Shown: positions 9,184 to 19,382, counted from the first letter of the stretch. The stretch is 39,078 bases of DNA from Candidatus Thalassarchaeaceae archaeon (GCA_030747395.1 JASLKT010000002.1:1-39078), one strand, 5' to 3'. A program made the numbers and translations. The notes: generated from the letters alone by a model not told the origin.

Positions 9184-10902
9184 ATGGACGGCTCACATGC
9201 ACGACTCGAACGTCTTACGAGCATGCTCAGGAGACGTGGTGTCATCTTACCAGCCTTTGAGATTCATGGTGGCGTTGCAGGTCTTTTCGACTTTGGTCCC
9301 ATCGGTGGCCGGTTGCGTCGACGATTGAAAAATTCTTGGCTTGAACATTGGATGTCACAGGGTGACATTGTCGAAATTGATAGCCCAACCATCACACCGG
9401 AATCTGTACTCATTGCCAGTGGACATGTGGGTGAATTCAATGATCACATGTCAGAATGTATTTCATGCGAAAGGGCGTATCGTAGTGATCATCTCGTAGA
9501 CGGGAAACATCCCAACCCTGACATTTTGACTGCTGATGAATTGGATGCTATCATTGCTGAAAGTAGTATTCACTGTCCTTCTTGCGGTGCTACCGATTGG
9601 AAACCTGCTCGTCCTATGAATCTGATGTTCAGTACCAGAATTGGGGCAATGAAGGGTGGGCGTACCGCCTATATGCGGCCCGAAACTGCACAGGGGATGT
9701 TCATGCTATTCCCCGCACTATACAGGCACTTCCGCAACAGATTGCCCTTCGGTGCTGTCCAATCTGGGAAGGGTTATCGAAACGAGATTAGTCCACGTCA
9801 AGGAATGATACGATTGCGAGAATTCAATATGGCTGAACTCGAATATTTCATTGATCCTGAAGTTAAGCCGCAACATGATTTTTCAAAATGGAGCGCCATT
9901 GAATTCAGTCTAGTCCCGGATCCTGAATTGGGTCAACCTCTCAAAATGGGGCCAGAACAAGCAGCAACTGAGAATATCATACGTCACCCTACCGTTGCAT
10001 GGTTCATGGCACGTACATGGGATTTCCTCGTAGGTGTTGGGATTGACCCATCAAAAATTCGCTTCAGGCAGCACGAAGGAACTGAGATGGCTCACTACGC
10101 AACAGATTGCTGGGATGCTGAAATTCAGGGTTCATATGGCTGGGTTGAATGTGTCGGAATCGCCCACAGGGGTTGTTACGACCTCGCTGCACATGAGACT
10201 GCAACAGGGGACAAGAATCTCCGGGCATGGCGGCCCTATGATGAGCCGATGATTGTCGATAAGACAATCTTGGCCGGAAAAGGTTCCGTGATTGGACCTG
10301 TATTCAGAGATAAGGCTGGGCTCGTGAATACTGCACTGGAGGAACTGGAGGTGTTAACTTCAGAATTCCCATTCAAACTCTCCCTCGTTGATGGAACTAG
10401 CGTAACGATTGAAGAGGATATGATTGAAGAAAAACGAATCCAATCGACTGAGCATGGCGAATGGTTTCTGCCACACGTGGTCGAACCGGCCTTTGGTATC
10501 GACCGCATATTGTGGCACGTTTTGGATCATGCATTTGATGAATCAGAAAAAGGTGGTGAACCCTATACTGTTTTGAGGTTGAATCCATCGATTGCCGCTA
10601 TTGATGTTGCCATCTTACCCCTTATGGAAAAAGATGGGTTGGATGATTTGGCAAATAATATCCACCAAACAATTTGCGCCACAAAAAATCTCGCTTCGTA
10701 CTATGATGGTTCTGGATCCATAGGCCGCCGATATGCACGGGCTGATGAAGTCGGCGTTCCCTGGGCAATCACCATCGACCATGAATCACTTCAGAACGGC
10801 TCTGTGACTATTCGTCGTCGTGATGATGGGAAACAGATGCGGATTCAGCCTGATGACCTCGTTGCTGCTCTTGCATCGGATACAATCTCTGCCCTATTCT
10901 AA
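9184..10902 (+). CDS. glyS: Glycyl-tRNA synthetase (alpha2, archaeal/eukaryal type)
   Basis: Class II motifs YMRPETAQGMFMLFPALYRHFRNRLPFGAVQSGKGYRNEISPRQGMIRLREFNMAELEYF; CISC/CPSC zinc pairs; GIDRILWHVLDHAF. Confidence 0.96.
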   Translation: MDGSHARLERLTSMLRRRGVILPAFEIHGGVAGLFDFGPIGGRLRRRLKNSWLEHWMSQGDIVEIDSPTITPESVLIASGHVGEFNDHMSECISCERAYRSDHLVDGKHPNPDILTADELDAIIAESSIHCPSCGATDWKPARPMNLMFSTRIGAMKGGRTAYMRPETAQGMFMLFPALYRHFRNRLPFGAVQSGKGYRNEISPRQGMIRLREFNMAELEYFIDPEVKPQHDFSKWSAIEFSLVPDPELGQPLKMGPEQAATENIIRHPTVAWFMARTWDFLVGVGIDPSKIRFRQHEGTEMAHYATDCWDAEIQGSYGWVECVGIAHRGCYDLAAHETATGDKNLRAWRPYDEPMIVDKTILAGKGSVIGPVFRDKAGLVNTALEELEVLTSEFPFKLSLVDGTSVTIEEDMIEEKRIQSTEHGEWFLPHVVEPAFGIDRILWHVLDHAFDESEKGGEPYTVLRLNPSIAAIDVAILPLMEKDGLDDLANNIHQTICATKNLASYYDGSGSIGRRYARADEVGVPWAITIDHESLQNGSVTIRRRDDGKQMRIQPDDLVAALASDTISALF

Positions 10903-10942
10903 TTCTCAATGTTCAAAGGGCGCCGCTGTTCGTCCTCTGTTA

Positions 10943-12487
10943 ATGGTTGATTCCAATTCCCCCGATGACTGGACTGAGCGTTATCGTCCCACAGCCACTC
11001 GGGAACTTGAGGGGAATGATACGCAAAGGAAGCGGATTCGCAATTGGCTGACTTCTTGGGAACAAGGGGTCCCCAATAAACGAGGGATGCTCCTCTCAGG
11101 TCCCCCTGGAGTGGGTAAAACCAGTCTGGCGACTGCAATAGCCAATGATATGGGTTGGGACGTCATTGAACTGAATGCGAGCGACCAACGTAATGCTGCT
11201 GCCATACGCCGCGCATCTAAGGGCAGTGCGAATCACTTCACATTCAGTATCGATGGAACATTCAATTCAGATGCAAATCAGCGTACCCTCATTTTACTCG
11301 ATGAGGTTGACCACCTTTCTGGCACGTTTCGGAAAGCCAGTGAGGAGCGTATCGAAGCTACGCTAAGTGCCCGCCTACATTCTGGAGGTGTGAAGAAAAC
11401 ACTCAGTGGCGATAGTGGTGGAAAGGCCGAACTCCTGAAACTATTGGAGAACACCAAACAGCCAGTACTCTTGACATGTAATGATCCGATGAGATTGTGG
11501 GGTCGCGGAGGGCAGTGGCGTGCTACCCGTGACCGCTTTTCTAGATTGGCGGAAATAATTGAATTTAAGCGAGTGACTGACAGTGCTTTGCGAAGAATTG
11601 CGAATCGTGTACTGGTTGCCGAAGGGGTAACTGCAGACGCAGTGGCAATTGACCGTCTTGTGGCCTCAAATCCCGGTGATATCAGGGCTATCGTTAGGGA
11701 TTTGCAAGCGATTTGTACCACTTCACCAGAACACATCGATGAGCAAGCGGTCGTGGAACAAATCATCATGGGCCAGAGAGATCAGCAAATTGATCTATTT
11801 CCTGGACTCGAAAAATTATACAGGACACAGAGTTCTAGTGAGGCCGCAAATTTGAGTCTGATTTTGGATAAAACACCAGATGAGTTGGTTGCATGGGTTA
11901 CTTGGAACAATGCCTCTGTGATGCGTCAACCCGAGAGTTGGGCTCGTGCCTCCAAAACCCTCTCTATTGCGGCAAAATCCCTATTTGTTAGGTTTTCAAA
12001 TCTAGCCTACCGTTCAACGTACTGGGGTGGTAATCTTGGATCTCTTGCTGCCAGTGTCGCATCTACAGAGAATCGGCCTGATCGGTTTGCCTTGCAATTC
12101 CCCACATTCCTCAAACGTGGAAACGAATCGTGGAGACGCTCGTCAATTGTCGAGTGCTTGGCGGAAACATGTGGCGCAAGTGAAATGGCAGTACGTGAAG
12201 AATTGTGGCCAGCACTTCGCGCTATTGCAAGTGATAAACTTGAAGGGGATCCTGAAAATTTCGACATCTCTCTTGCATTGGGCCTGTCATCCAGTGACCA
12301 CTTGGCGCTCCATGGGTTGAGGGCCAATCTCAAGACGAGTAAGGCTCTTGCTGAACGCTACGATGAAATTCAAATTGTCAATGCGTCACCCGGTATTCAA
12401 AGTGATTTTACACAAATCGAGGAAGAAATCAATGAAGAAAATCAGTCTCAAGGAGATTCAGCACAGAAATCATTGGATTTCTTCTAA
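10943..12487 (+). CDS. rfcL: Replication factor C large subunit
   Basis: MVDSNSPDDWTERYRPTATRELEGN...GPPGVGKTSLATAIANDMGWDVIELNASDQRN...LLDEVDHLSG; C-terminal QKSLDFF PIP-box-like end. ATG 10943 chosen over the ORF-track GTG at 10820, which would overlap glyS. Confidence 0.93.
   Translation: MVDSNSPDDWTERYRPTATRELEGNDTQRKRIRNWLTSWEQGVPNKRGMLLSGPPGVGKTSLATAIANDMGWDVIELNASDQRNAAAIRRASKGSANHFTFSIDGTFNSDANQRTLILLDEVDHLSGTFRKASEERIEATLSARLHSGGVKKTLSGDSGGKAELLKLLENTKQPVLLTCNDPMRLWGRGGQWRATRDRFSRLAEIIEFKRVTDSALRRIANRVLVAEGVTADAVAIDRLVASNPGDIRAIVRDLQAICTTSPEHIDEQAVVEQIIMGQRDQQIDLFPGLEKLYRTQSSSEAANLSLILDKTPDELVAWVTWNNASVMRQPESWARASKTLSIAAKSLFVRFSNLAYRSTYWGGNLGSLAASVASTENRPDRFALQFPTFLKRGNESWRRSSIVECLAETCGASEMAVREELWPALRAIASDKLEGDPENFDISLALGLSSSDHLALHGLRANLKTSKALAERYDEIQIVNASPGIQSDFTQIEEEINEENQSQGDSAQKSLDFF
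12465..12482. terminator. Possible hairpin terminator at the convergent rfcL/trkH junction
   Basis: AGAAATC-ATTG-GATTTCT (7-bp stem, 4-nt loop) followed on + by T-rich cttctaacctttatttt; lies in the last codons of rfcL. Confidence 0.35.
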
Positions 12488-14052
12488 CCTTTATTTTCAC
12501 TACGCCAAGTTCGAGGGTGGAACAGTACCAATACAGTGAGCAATTCCAATCGCCCAGCCCACATCAGAAGTGATGTGTAAAACAACGAATACCAATTTAA
12601 TCCGGCCCAAGTCGAAGTTGGACCAAATGCTCCCAATGCCGGCCCTGTATTCCCTAGTGAGGCGAAAATTACGGAGAGGATTGTTTCGAGGGAGTGGGTT
12701 GGTTCAAAGAATGCAAGGACTACTGTGCTAATCATTGTCAGGGCTGCCCAAGTGGACAACATACCAATGACAACCCACATTCGCGAATCATCGACGACTT
12801 CGCCGTTCATACGGACACTGACAACCGCCCGAGGCTGAACCATACGGTGGATTTCACGACGGGCGAGGACAAAGGCAAGACGGAGTCGGAGAATTTTCAA
12901 CCCACCACTTGTCGAACCTGCCGACGCTCCAACAACCATCAGGAACAGTAGGACGAACAGAGAGAGAACTGGCCAAGCTGCGAAATCTGCACTGGCATAT
13001 CCGGTTGACGTACCGATTGCCGCTGCTTGGAACGCGCCATGTCGCAAAGCGTCACTCCATTCCCAGCCTGCACTGTAAACGAGATTGAGGGCGAAGATGG
13101 TCCAAGCACCTGCTAGAACCAGCAAATAGACGCGTAACTCTTGATCATTGATGACCTTGGCATATTCCTTTAGGAGGAGAAAATGGAACAGTGTGAAATT
13201 GATGCCTGTGGCGACCATGAAGAATGTGATAATACCCTCAACAAGTGGGCTGTTGAAATCCATGACTCCACCATCAGTCGTGCCAAAACCACCTGAAGAC
13301 ATCGTACCCAAGGAATAATTGATTGCGTTGAACCAACTCAAATCAGCCCACCACAATAAGAGTGCAAACTCAAGAATAGTGAATCCGATGTAGATGCCCC
13401 AAAGGGCCTTTGCTGTTTCCTGAAGTCTGGGGCGAAGTCGACTCAGTGATGGACCTGTTAGTTCTGCACGTGCAATTGACATTCCGCCACCTAGGGCACG
13501 ACTCAACAACAGCATTCCAAGCATGATGATACCCATGCCCCCCAGCCATTGTGTAGAAGACCGCCAAAACAAGAGGCCGTAGGGTTGACTCGCAATGCAG
13601 TCTTCAACTCCTTCACATCTAGGCGATGCATAGGGGTCAATGGTCGTGGCACCACTTGTTGTGAAGCCAGACATGGATTCAAACCAACCACGAATCATCC
13701 CCCCCATGATTTCGTACAATGTACCGCCATCCCCGTCCCAGGTTATCGGACCGTGGAATGTTGGCCCAAACCAGTAAGGTAATGCTCCAACCGCGACGAT
13801 CAGGGGCCAAGAAAGAGCGACGGCAGCAAATGCCTCTCTATCTCGTAACCTTTCAGCAGAATCGCGCCGAGTACCTGCGCGAACCAACAAACCCCCAACA
13901 ACTAGACAGAAAACAATAGATGGTAGAAATGACCACAAAATAATGCCCATATCATCACCCATGATGTACCCAACGGTAGCACTGAGGAGGAGTGGAATTG
14001 ACAAGAGCACGAGGCTCCAGCCAGCAACGAGGCCGATGACATCAAATCGCAT
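12484..14052 (-). CDS. trkH: TrkH/KtrB-type potassium uptake membrane subunit
   Basis: 522 aa multi-TM; P-loop-like segments MSGFTTSGATTIDPY, GTMSSGGFGTTDGG, GTSTGYASADF, SLGNTGPALGAFGP; adjacent to trkA. Confidence 0.93.
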   Translation of the reverse strand: MRFDVIGLVAGWSLVLLSIPLLLSATVGYIMGDDMGIILWSFLPSIVFCLVVGGLLVRAGTRRDSAERLRDREAFAAVALSWPLIVAVGALPYWFGPTFHGPITWDGDGGTLYEIMGGMIRGWFESMSGFTTSGATTIDPYASPRCEGVEDCIASQPYGLLFWRSSTQWLGGMGIIMLGMLLLSRALGGGMSIARAELTGPSLSRLRPRLQETAKALWGIYIGFTILEFALLLWWADLSWFNAINYSLGTMSSGGFGTTDGGVMDFNSPLVEGIITFFMVATGINFTLFHFLLLKEYAKVINDQELRVYLLVLAGAWTIFALNLVYSAGWEWSDALRHGAFQAAAIGTSTGYASADFAAWPVLSLFVLLFLMVVGASAGSTSGGLKILRLRLAFVLARREIHRMVQPRAVVSVRMNGEVVDDSRMWVVIGMLSTWAALTMISTVVLAFFEPTHSLETILSVIFASLGNTGPALGAFGPTSTWAGLNWYSLFYTSLLMWAGRLELLTVLVLFHPRTWRSENKG

Positions 14053-14054
14053 TG

Positions 14055-15479
14055 TTAACGCTCCAAAACCTTCTCGACGGTGGGCACATCATCAGAAGAT
14101 ACGAAGAGAATCAAACGATCCCCGATCTTGACAGTCATCTCGGATTTTGGTCGGAACATAATTCGAGAACCCTCTGAATTTTCACGCTCTACAAATGCGA
14201 TTCGGAAGGACCCCTTTTTCTCGATTTTTTGAATGGTCTGTCCAATTCGACTGTGACCCTCGGAAATTGCTGCGCTCATGGCGACAATTTCCGGAACAGA
14301 TGGCATCAATTGGTAGTGCCCTGGGACGCGGCGATGAACTTGCATTAGAATAGAATCAATGGCGACACGACGCTCTGAAACAGCATATGTGAGTCCAATT
14401 CTTCGCACAACACGGGCAAGGGCTGAGTCGTCAAGAACAAGCCCTGTCCTCTCAACACCGATATCTGCCGCACGCATGGCGATTGCGATATTTTCGTGAT
14501 CATCAGGGAGTGCTGCAATTGCGATGTCGTGCTCAGCCAATTCAATTTCCCTTAGTAAATCAAGGTCGCCCAAGTTACAATGAATGACATCCAATCGCTT
14601 ATGCGCACCGATTGAAGAGCCGACCAACTCGTTGGCTGCCTCGAGGTGTTCATCGAGTACAGTAACCCAGCATCCCTCGCTGAGATACTCAGTGGCCAAT
14701 TGTTTCCCTAGGGCAGTCGCTCCAAAAATTGCAACTCTCGGGGTTTCTGGATAGGGAGGTTCAACGTGCCCTGCCGCCTTGGAAATTCGCTTGAATGTGT
14801 GTTCTCCTATCGTCGCGAAAACGAGGCGGTCTCCAACTTCGACGATGGTGTCGTCATCGGGAACAAAGGCACTTTGACCCTTTCTGCACAGTGTGAATGC
14901 TTTTGGAAGGCCGTCAACCTTTTCCTCTGCTTGACCAAGGGTGTAAGAGGCCAAGTCATTGGCGGTTGGAGTGACCTCTACTTCAACAATCCACGCATCC
15001 CCACCGAGAGGTAGAACATCATTCAAACTAGAGGATTTGAGTCCTGCCGTCAGACGATCGATGGATGCTTGATGTGGGCATATGGCCACATCCACACCGG
15101 CCCATCTCGACAGTCTCCCTTCTTCATCGGCGATTAAGTTGGCATCATGGATACGGGCGATTGTGAGCAATCGGGGTCTGTTGGGAAATTTTTCGATAGG
15201 TAGTTCCTCTTCAAGCAAATCTCTCGCTAGTGCGCAAGAAATCATGTTTCTTTCATCACTGCCCGTGGCAGCAATGTAAACCTGAGCGTCACGAATTCCC
15301 GCTTCCTTCAAAATTTCTCGTCGAGATACATCGCCTAACAAAACGAAGGCGTCAATTGATTGTGCTTCCTTAATTGCTGTGGGATCTGAGTCGATTAAGA
15401 CAACATCCTGACCTTCGTTGTAAAGTGCCCTGGCGACACCTCTGCCGACCTCGCCAGCCCCACCGATGATTATGCGCAT
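14055..15479 (-). CDS. trkA: TrkA: NAD-binding regulatory subunit of Trk K+ uptake, two RCK units
   Basis: MRIIIGGAGEVGRGVARALYNEGQDVVLIDSDP...; second Rossmann unit VAIFGATALGKQLATEYLSEGCWVTVLDE; two TrkA-C-like segments. Confidence 0.93.
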   Translation of the reverse strand: MRIIIGGAGEVGRGVARALYNEGQDVVLIDSDPTAIKEAQSIDAFVLLGDVSRREILKEAGIRDAQVYIAATGSDERNMISCALARDLLEEELPIEKFPNRPRLLTIARIHDANLIADEEGRLSRWAGVDVAICPHQASIDRLTAGLKSSSLNDVLPLGGDAWIVEVEVTPTANDLASYTLGQAEEKVDGLPKAFTLCRKGQSAFVPDDDTIVEVGDRLVFATIGEHTFKRISKAAGHVEPPYPETPRVAIFGATALGKQLATEYLSEGCWVTVLDEHLEAANELVGSSIGAHKRLDVIHCNLGDLDLLREIELAEHDIAIAALPDDHENIAIAMRAADIGVERTGLVLDDSALARVVRRIGLTYAVSERRVAIDSILMQVHRRVPGHYQLMPSVPEIVAMSAAISEGHSRIGQTIQKIEKKGSFRIAFVERENSEGSRIMFRPKSEMTVKIGDRLILFVSSDDVPTVEKVLER

Positions 15480-15527
15480 ATGCAGCTCTCCGGCAACCTT
15501 TCGGCCATTCCACTCCCTCTTAACTCC

Positions 15528-17087
15528 TCACTCGCCAATCCGCACGGGAACACGGAATGTCCCACCTGAAATTTCGGCCTCACCAATGGTTTCCCACGTT
15601 TCTGTCCAGCAATTAACACATCCGATAGATAGTGGTCTATAGAAATCGTATGCCGCATCACCGAGATTGCTGGGTGTCTCAATCCACTCTGTAAGCGTCG
15701 TTGGAGTATGCAACAACCAGCGATTGTTGACGACATCGACTTCACCTTCAATAAAACATGCTTCTAGCATGATCCCATTTTCGTCACACCAATCCGTATC
15801 AAAGGGGAAAATTGCGTTCGCCCAGGCATGGGGCTCCCAACCGCTAAATTGGCCATCAGTCATGGGTCCAAATTCATACCATGCCGGGATGTTACGTGTT
15901 CTCAGCAAACTCATCCATGCGTTAGATTGCTCATCACAGTCACCACGTTCATCGACGATGCAGGCTGGACCGCTTCGAGCGGGTGCGAGGCCTTGACTGT
16001 AGACGATGGAGTCTCTAATTTTGATGAAGGCTGCATGTGAAAATGCGTATGGATTATCTTCATGTTGAGTTGGAAGGCTGCTTGCTATTTCATTCGCCAA
16101 TTCGACAACTACAGAATTTGTTCCATCGATTGCCCAATTCCTGCTTGGTCCGGGATCACGATCGTACCACTGTTGGTGCGCCCCAAATTGATCATACATG
16201 GTGTTCAATCGACCCGTTCTCTGATAATCATCCAGTGTCCCTGAATTGTCATTGTCAATGGAAAAACCGTGACTAGAACGCGGAGCTTCGTCCGGGGCTC
16301 TTTCCCCACCCCACCATGTGAAAGAAGTGCCAATCACATCGTATTGGACCACCAATGTGATGACTTCACCCGGAGGTATGTCTCCTTGCCAAATGACACA
16401 GCGATCGACGCTGCAGCGATTGGAGTTTTGGCCAACTGGTGGCCAATATGCCTCTGATGTAGAATCCAAAATTACAGCATCGTTTTCTGCTAAATATTCT
16501 TCATGTAGGGGTATATTCACATGATTTTGCCCACCATCGGTATGCACAACCATGTTGGTGACTTCTTGCAAGGTCATGACTGGGTTCGAAGAGCCATCGG
16601 CCAATTCATGTCCGAATTCGGAAATTCCGAAATCTGTTCGTAGAGAGGGGATTGGGAGTTCATAACTAAACGTGATCGATTGACCGTGAGGGTTGAACAA
16701 ATTCACGTTTCGCTCGGCTGTGTATGCAGCGTGGACAGGATATTCTCTGGCTGGTCCAAATTCATCTAGGAGTGAATCCAACCACTTTTCCAATTGATTG
16801 GAAATTCGCTCTTGTGCTGGTGTGAAAAGGAAAAGGAATGCAATGGCGACAACGAGAACCATCGTCCGAATATTGTTTCTTTTTTTCTTCTCCCGTCTCT
16901 TTCCACCACGGCGGACATTGAGGCCAGGGGGTGACCCTCTGCGAGCACGTTGAACCAGTTCTCCTCCTGGAATCGGTGCACCAACACGCATCGACATTCC
17001 ACGTGTCCCAAGGACAACTCGGCCACAACTGTGGCAAATACTCGAACCTGCCGGATTTGGGCTCAGGCAGTAAGGACAACGAGCCAT
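15528..17087 (-). CDS. Zinc ribbon - TM - extracytoplasmic transglutaminase-like protein
   Basis: N-terminal CPYCLSPNPAGSSICHSCG zinc ribbon; hydrophobic TMVLVVAIAFLFLFTPA; transglutaminase-like Cys/His/Asp motifs GDCDEQSNAWMSLLR, EPHAWANAIFP, VDVVNNRWLLHTP. Confidence 0.75.
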   Translation of the reverse strand: MARCPYCLSPNPAGSSICHSCGRVVLGTRGMSMRVGAPIPGGELVQRARRGSPPGLNVRRGGKRREKKKRNNIRTMVLVVAIAFLFLFTPAQERISNQLEKWLDSLLDEFGPAREYPVHAAYTAERNVNLFNPHGQSITFSYELPIPSLRTDFGISEFGHELADGSSNPVMTLQEVTNMVVHTDGGQNHVNIPLHEEYLAENDAVILDSTSEAYWPPVGQNSNRCSVDRCVIWQGDIPPGEVITLVVQYDVIGTSFTWWGGERAPDEAPRSSHGFSIDNDNSGTLDDYQRTGRLNTMYDQFGAHQQWYDRDPGPSRNWAIDGTNSVVVELANEIASSLPTQHEDNPYAFSHAAFIKIRDSIVYSQGLAPARSGPACIVDERGDCDEQSNAWMSLLRTRNIPAWYEFGPMTDGQFSGWEPHAWANAIFPFDTDWCDENGIMLEACFIEGEVDVVNNRWLLHTPTTLTEWIETPSNLGDAAYDFYRPLSIGCVNCWTETWETIGEAEISGGTFRVPVRIGE

Positions 17088-17128
17088 ACGGCCCTACTGG
17101 GGTAAGTAGCACCTTCAATGTTCGTGGT

Positions 17129-17145
17129 GCGTCCCTAAGGGACGC
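17129..17145. other. Intergenic hairpin GCGTCCC-TAA-GGGACGC (7-bp stem, 3-nt loop)
   Basis: Perfect inverted repeat directly downstream of the stop of the 17150-17950 gene. Confidence 0.7.
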
Positions 17146-17149
17146 AGCA

Positions 17150-17950
17150 TCATTCGGCCTCTTCTTCGTTTGCGACAGAACGTACACCTGTTGAAACTCC
17201 GGTTCTCTGCAGACGAGTCCATTCTTGTTTCATTCTAGGAGACAGGCCTGAAGGAAGCCAAATTCGATCAGCCGTATTTTGTCCCCAAATTATGGCTGCA
17301 GGGAGAACGAATAAGGCAATTGGATATGCGAGGCCAATAGCGATGGTGATGAGCAGCATAGAATGAAGGAGGGTTGCTTTCAATGCTGGCTTGAAACGCC
17401 TACCTTCAAGCGCATGCCAACCTTGCCAAGAACAGATGATTGCCATGGACCAAGGGACCAAACATGCCAATATCGCACCGAAAATTAGTGAGTAGGGGCT
17501 AAAGCCCGTGGTCACAAATACCAGCTCAGCACTTGTTGTAGAAATGAGGCGGTAAATCAGTAGAACGACCAACATAGAACCAGTTCCCAATCCGAATGTC
17601 CAGCCAGCAGTGGGTTGCCCATTCAACATTCGAACACCTTCCCGTGTCAGTAAGAACATCGTTAGAAGGGAGAGTGTCAAGGACAATAATAACAACGGCC
17701 CCAGAGGAAATGCGACATTTGTCCACAAAGGATCTAACACCAAACTAGAGGCTGCTGATTGGTATATTGCACCGACAAAAAATCCGTACAGCAGCAGTCG
17801 TGTGGCCGTAGGGAGATCATAGAAACCCACCATTTTGGACATGCCGCCACGCCAACCAATCCAAACACCGATGAGGCCGATGGAGGTTGCAACCTGTAGT
17901 TGCCAGAGAGGAATCCCAATCTCTACCACACTCCCGCCTCTCAAGGTCAC
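17150..17950 (-). CDS. Multi-TM membrane protein of unknown function
   Basis: 266 aa with several strongly hydrophobic segments; no family recognised. GTG start; exact start uncertain. Confidence 0.65.
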   Translation of the reverse strand: MTLRGGSVVEIGIPLWQLQVATSIGLIGVWIGWRGGMSKMVGFYDLPTATRLLLYGFFVGAIYQSAASSLVLDPLWTNVAFPLGPLLLLSLTLSLLTMFLLTREGVRMLNGQPTAGWTFGLGTGSMLVVLLIYRLISTTSAELVFVTTGFSPYSLIFGAILACLVPWSMAIICSWQGWHALEGRRFKPALKATLLHSMLLITIAIGLAYPIALFVLPAAIIWGQNTADRIWLPSGLSPRMKQEWTRLQRTGVSTGVRSVANEEEAE

Positions 17951-17964
17951 TTCTTAGGCTTGTC

Positions 17965-17979
17965 CGGCCCTTCGGGCCG
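17965..17979. other. Intergenic hairpin CGGCCC-TTC-GGGCCG (6-bp stem, 3-nt loop)
   Basis: Perfect inverted repeat in the divergent gap before srp54. Confidence 0.7.
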
Positions 17980-18019
17980 TTCCGTGGGGTTCTTACGAGG
18001 AAGGTGAGAGGGCGGGCTG

Positions 18020-19378
18020 ATGGCGCTCGAGGGGTTGAAGGCAGGCATCTTCGGGGCTTTGAGTCGCCTCAAGGGCAAGCGGAAACTCGATGAAGCAGAA
18101 ATGAAGGAGTTGTCTAAAAGTATCAGACGGGCTCTCCTTGAAGCTGATTTCAACGTTCGGCAATCAAAGGAAATTACTGCCCGATTAGAAGAAAGGATGG
18201 TCGAAGAGGAACCGCAACCAGGTGTTACTCTTCAAACACATGCGATGAATATCATCTACACAGAATTGGTCCGGTTGCTCGGCCCACCCAAGGAAATTCG
18301 GCCTCATAATCAAACCATTCTGATGGTTGGTCTTTACGGCCAAGGTAAAACAACTACAACAGCCAAACTTGCTGAATGGTGGCGTCGAAGGCACGGAATT
18401 AAGGTCGCAGTCATCGAAGCCGATGTGCAACGACCGGGCGCATATGCTCAATTACAGCAACTATTGGCTGATTCACCTGTCGAAGTTTATGGGGAACCCG
18501 AAAATTCGAATGCGGAGGAAATTGTCCGCAACGGATTGGCTAAAGTTGGAAATGCTGACGTTGTCATCGTCGATACGGCTGGTAGAGATCGTCTAGATGA
18601 TGAGTTGCAAGCGGAACTAGAGCGCATCCATAAGGTTGCCAATGCAACGGAACGATTCCTAGTCATTGATGCTCAAGTTGGTCAAGCTGCTGGCCCTGTT
18701 GCTGCGGGATTCCACGAACTCGTCGGTGTATCGGGTGTCATCGTTTCCAAGTTGGATGGAACTGCTCGTGGGGGTGGTGCTCTATCGGCTGTTGCCACAA
18801 CGGGTGCTCCTATCGTCTTCATTGGTGAGGGTGAGAAAGTTTCTGATTTGGAGAAATTCGAGTCTGACCGTTTCATCTCTCGCCTGTTGGGAATGGGTGA
18901 TATTCGTGGTCTCATCGACATTGCCCCCGGTGCGCTTGATCAAGAAGAAGCGATGCGTTTGACAGAACGAATGATGTCTGGCAGATTCACATTAAACGAC
19001 ATGTACAAGCAAATGGAAATGATGGCGAAAATTGGAACCATTGACAAAATTGTTTCTCACCTGCCGACCTCATTTTTCGGTGGTCTCGGCACCATGGACC
19101 GCAAACAGAAGGAAGAAATGCAAGGGAACTTAGAACGTTACAGAGTCATCATGGATTCGATGACAGAAGATGAAAAGAATGAGCCTCAGATATTGAAGGC
19201 TGATCGGATTCGCAGAATCGCCCGGGGTTCTGGTGTAAAGGAAAAGAATGTGCGTGAACTTCTCGCCCAATGGAATCGTTCACGTAAAATGATGAAGGGA
19301 ATCAAGGGCAATCGCAAACTGCGACGCCAGATGAAAGGCATGATGGGCGACATGGATGACATGGACATGCCGATGTGA
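18020..19378 (+). CDS. srp54: Signal recognition particle 54 kDa subunit (SRP54/Ffh)
   Basis: GLYGQGKTTTTAKLAEW, DVQRPGAYAQL, DTAGRDRLDDEL, SKLDGTARGGGALS, Met-rich M domain with GSGVKEKNVRELLAQW. Confidence 0.96.
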   Translation: MALEGLKAGIFGALSRLKGKRKLDEAEMKELSKSIRRALLEADFNVRQSKEITARLEERMVEEEPQPGVTLQTHAMNIIYTELVRLLGPPKEIRPHNQTILMVGLYGQGKTTTTAKLAEWWRRRHGIKVAVIEADVQRPGAYAQLQQLLADSPVEVYGEPENSNAEEIVRNGLAKVGNADVVIVDTAGRDRLDDELQAELERIHKVANATERFLVIDAQVGQAAGPVAAGFHELVGVSGVIVSKLDGTARGGGALSAVATTGAPIVFIGEGEKVSDLEKFESDRFISRLLGMGDIRGLIDIAPGALDQEEAMRLTERMMSGRFTLNDMYKQMEMMAKIGTIDKIVSHLPTSFFGGLGTMDRKQKEEMQGNLERYRVIMDSMTEDEKNEPQILKADRIRRIARGSGVKEKNVRELLAQWNRSRKMMKGIKGNRKLRRQMKGMMGDMDDMDMPM

Positions 19379-19382
19379 GAAT

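Noticed and set aside
10820-10942. N-terminal extension of the rfcL ORF
   Set aside because: GTG start lies inside glyS; conserved RFC-L sequence begins after the ATG at 10943.
16762-17187. 141-aa - strand ORF overlapping the transglutaminase-like gene
   Set aside because: Alternative frame of a better-supported CDS; no recognisable domain.
19356-19382. Upstream start for trmY overlapping srp54
   Set aside because: MGRRFAIIGHRAPSSGKI is the natural TrmY N-terminus; the extension is srp54 sequence in another frame.
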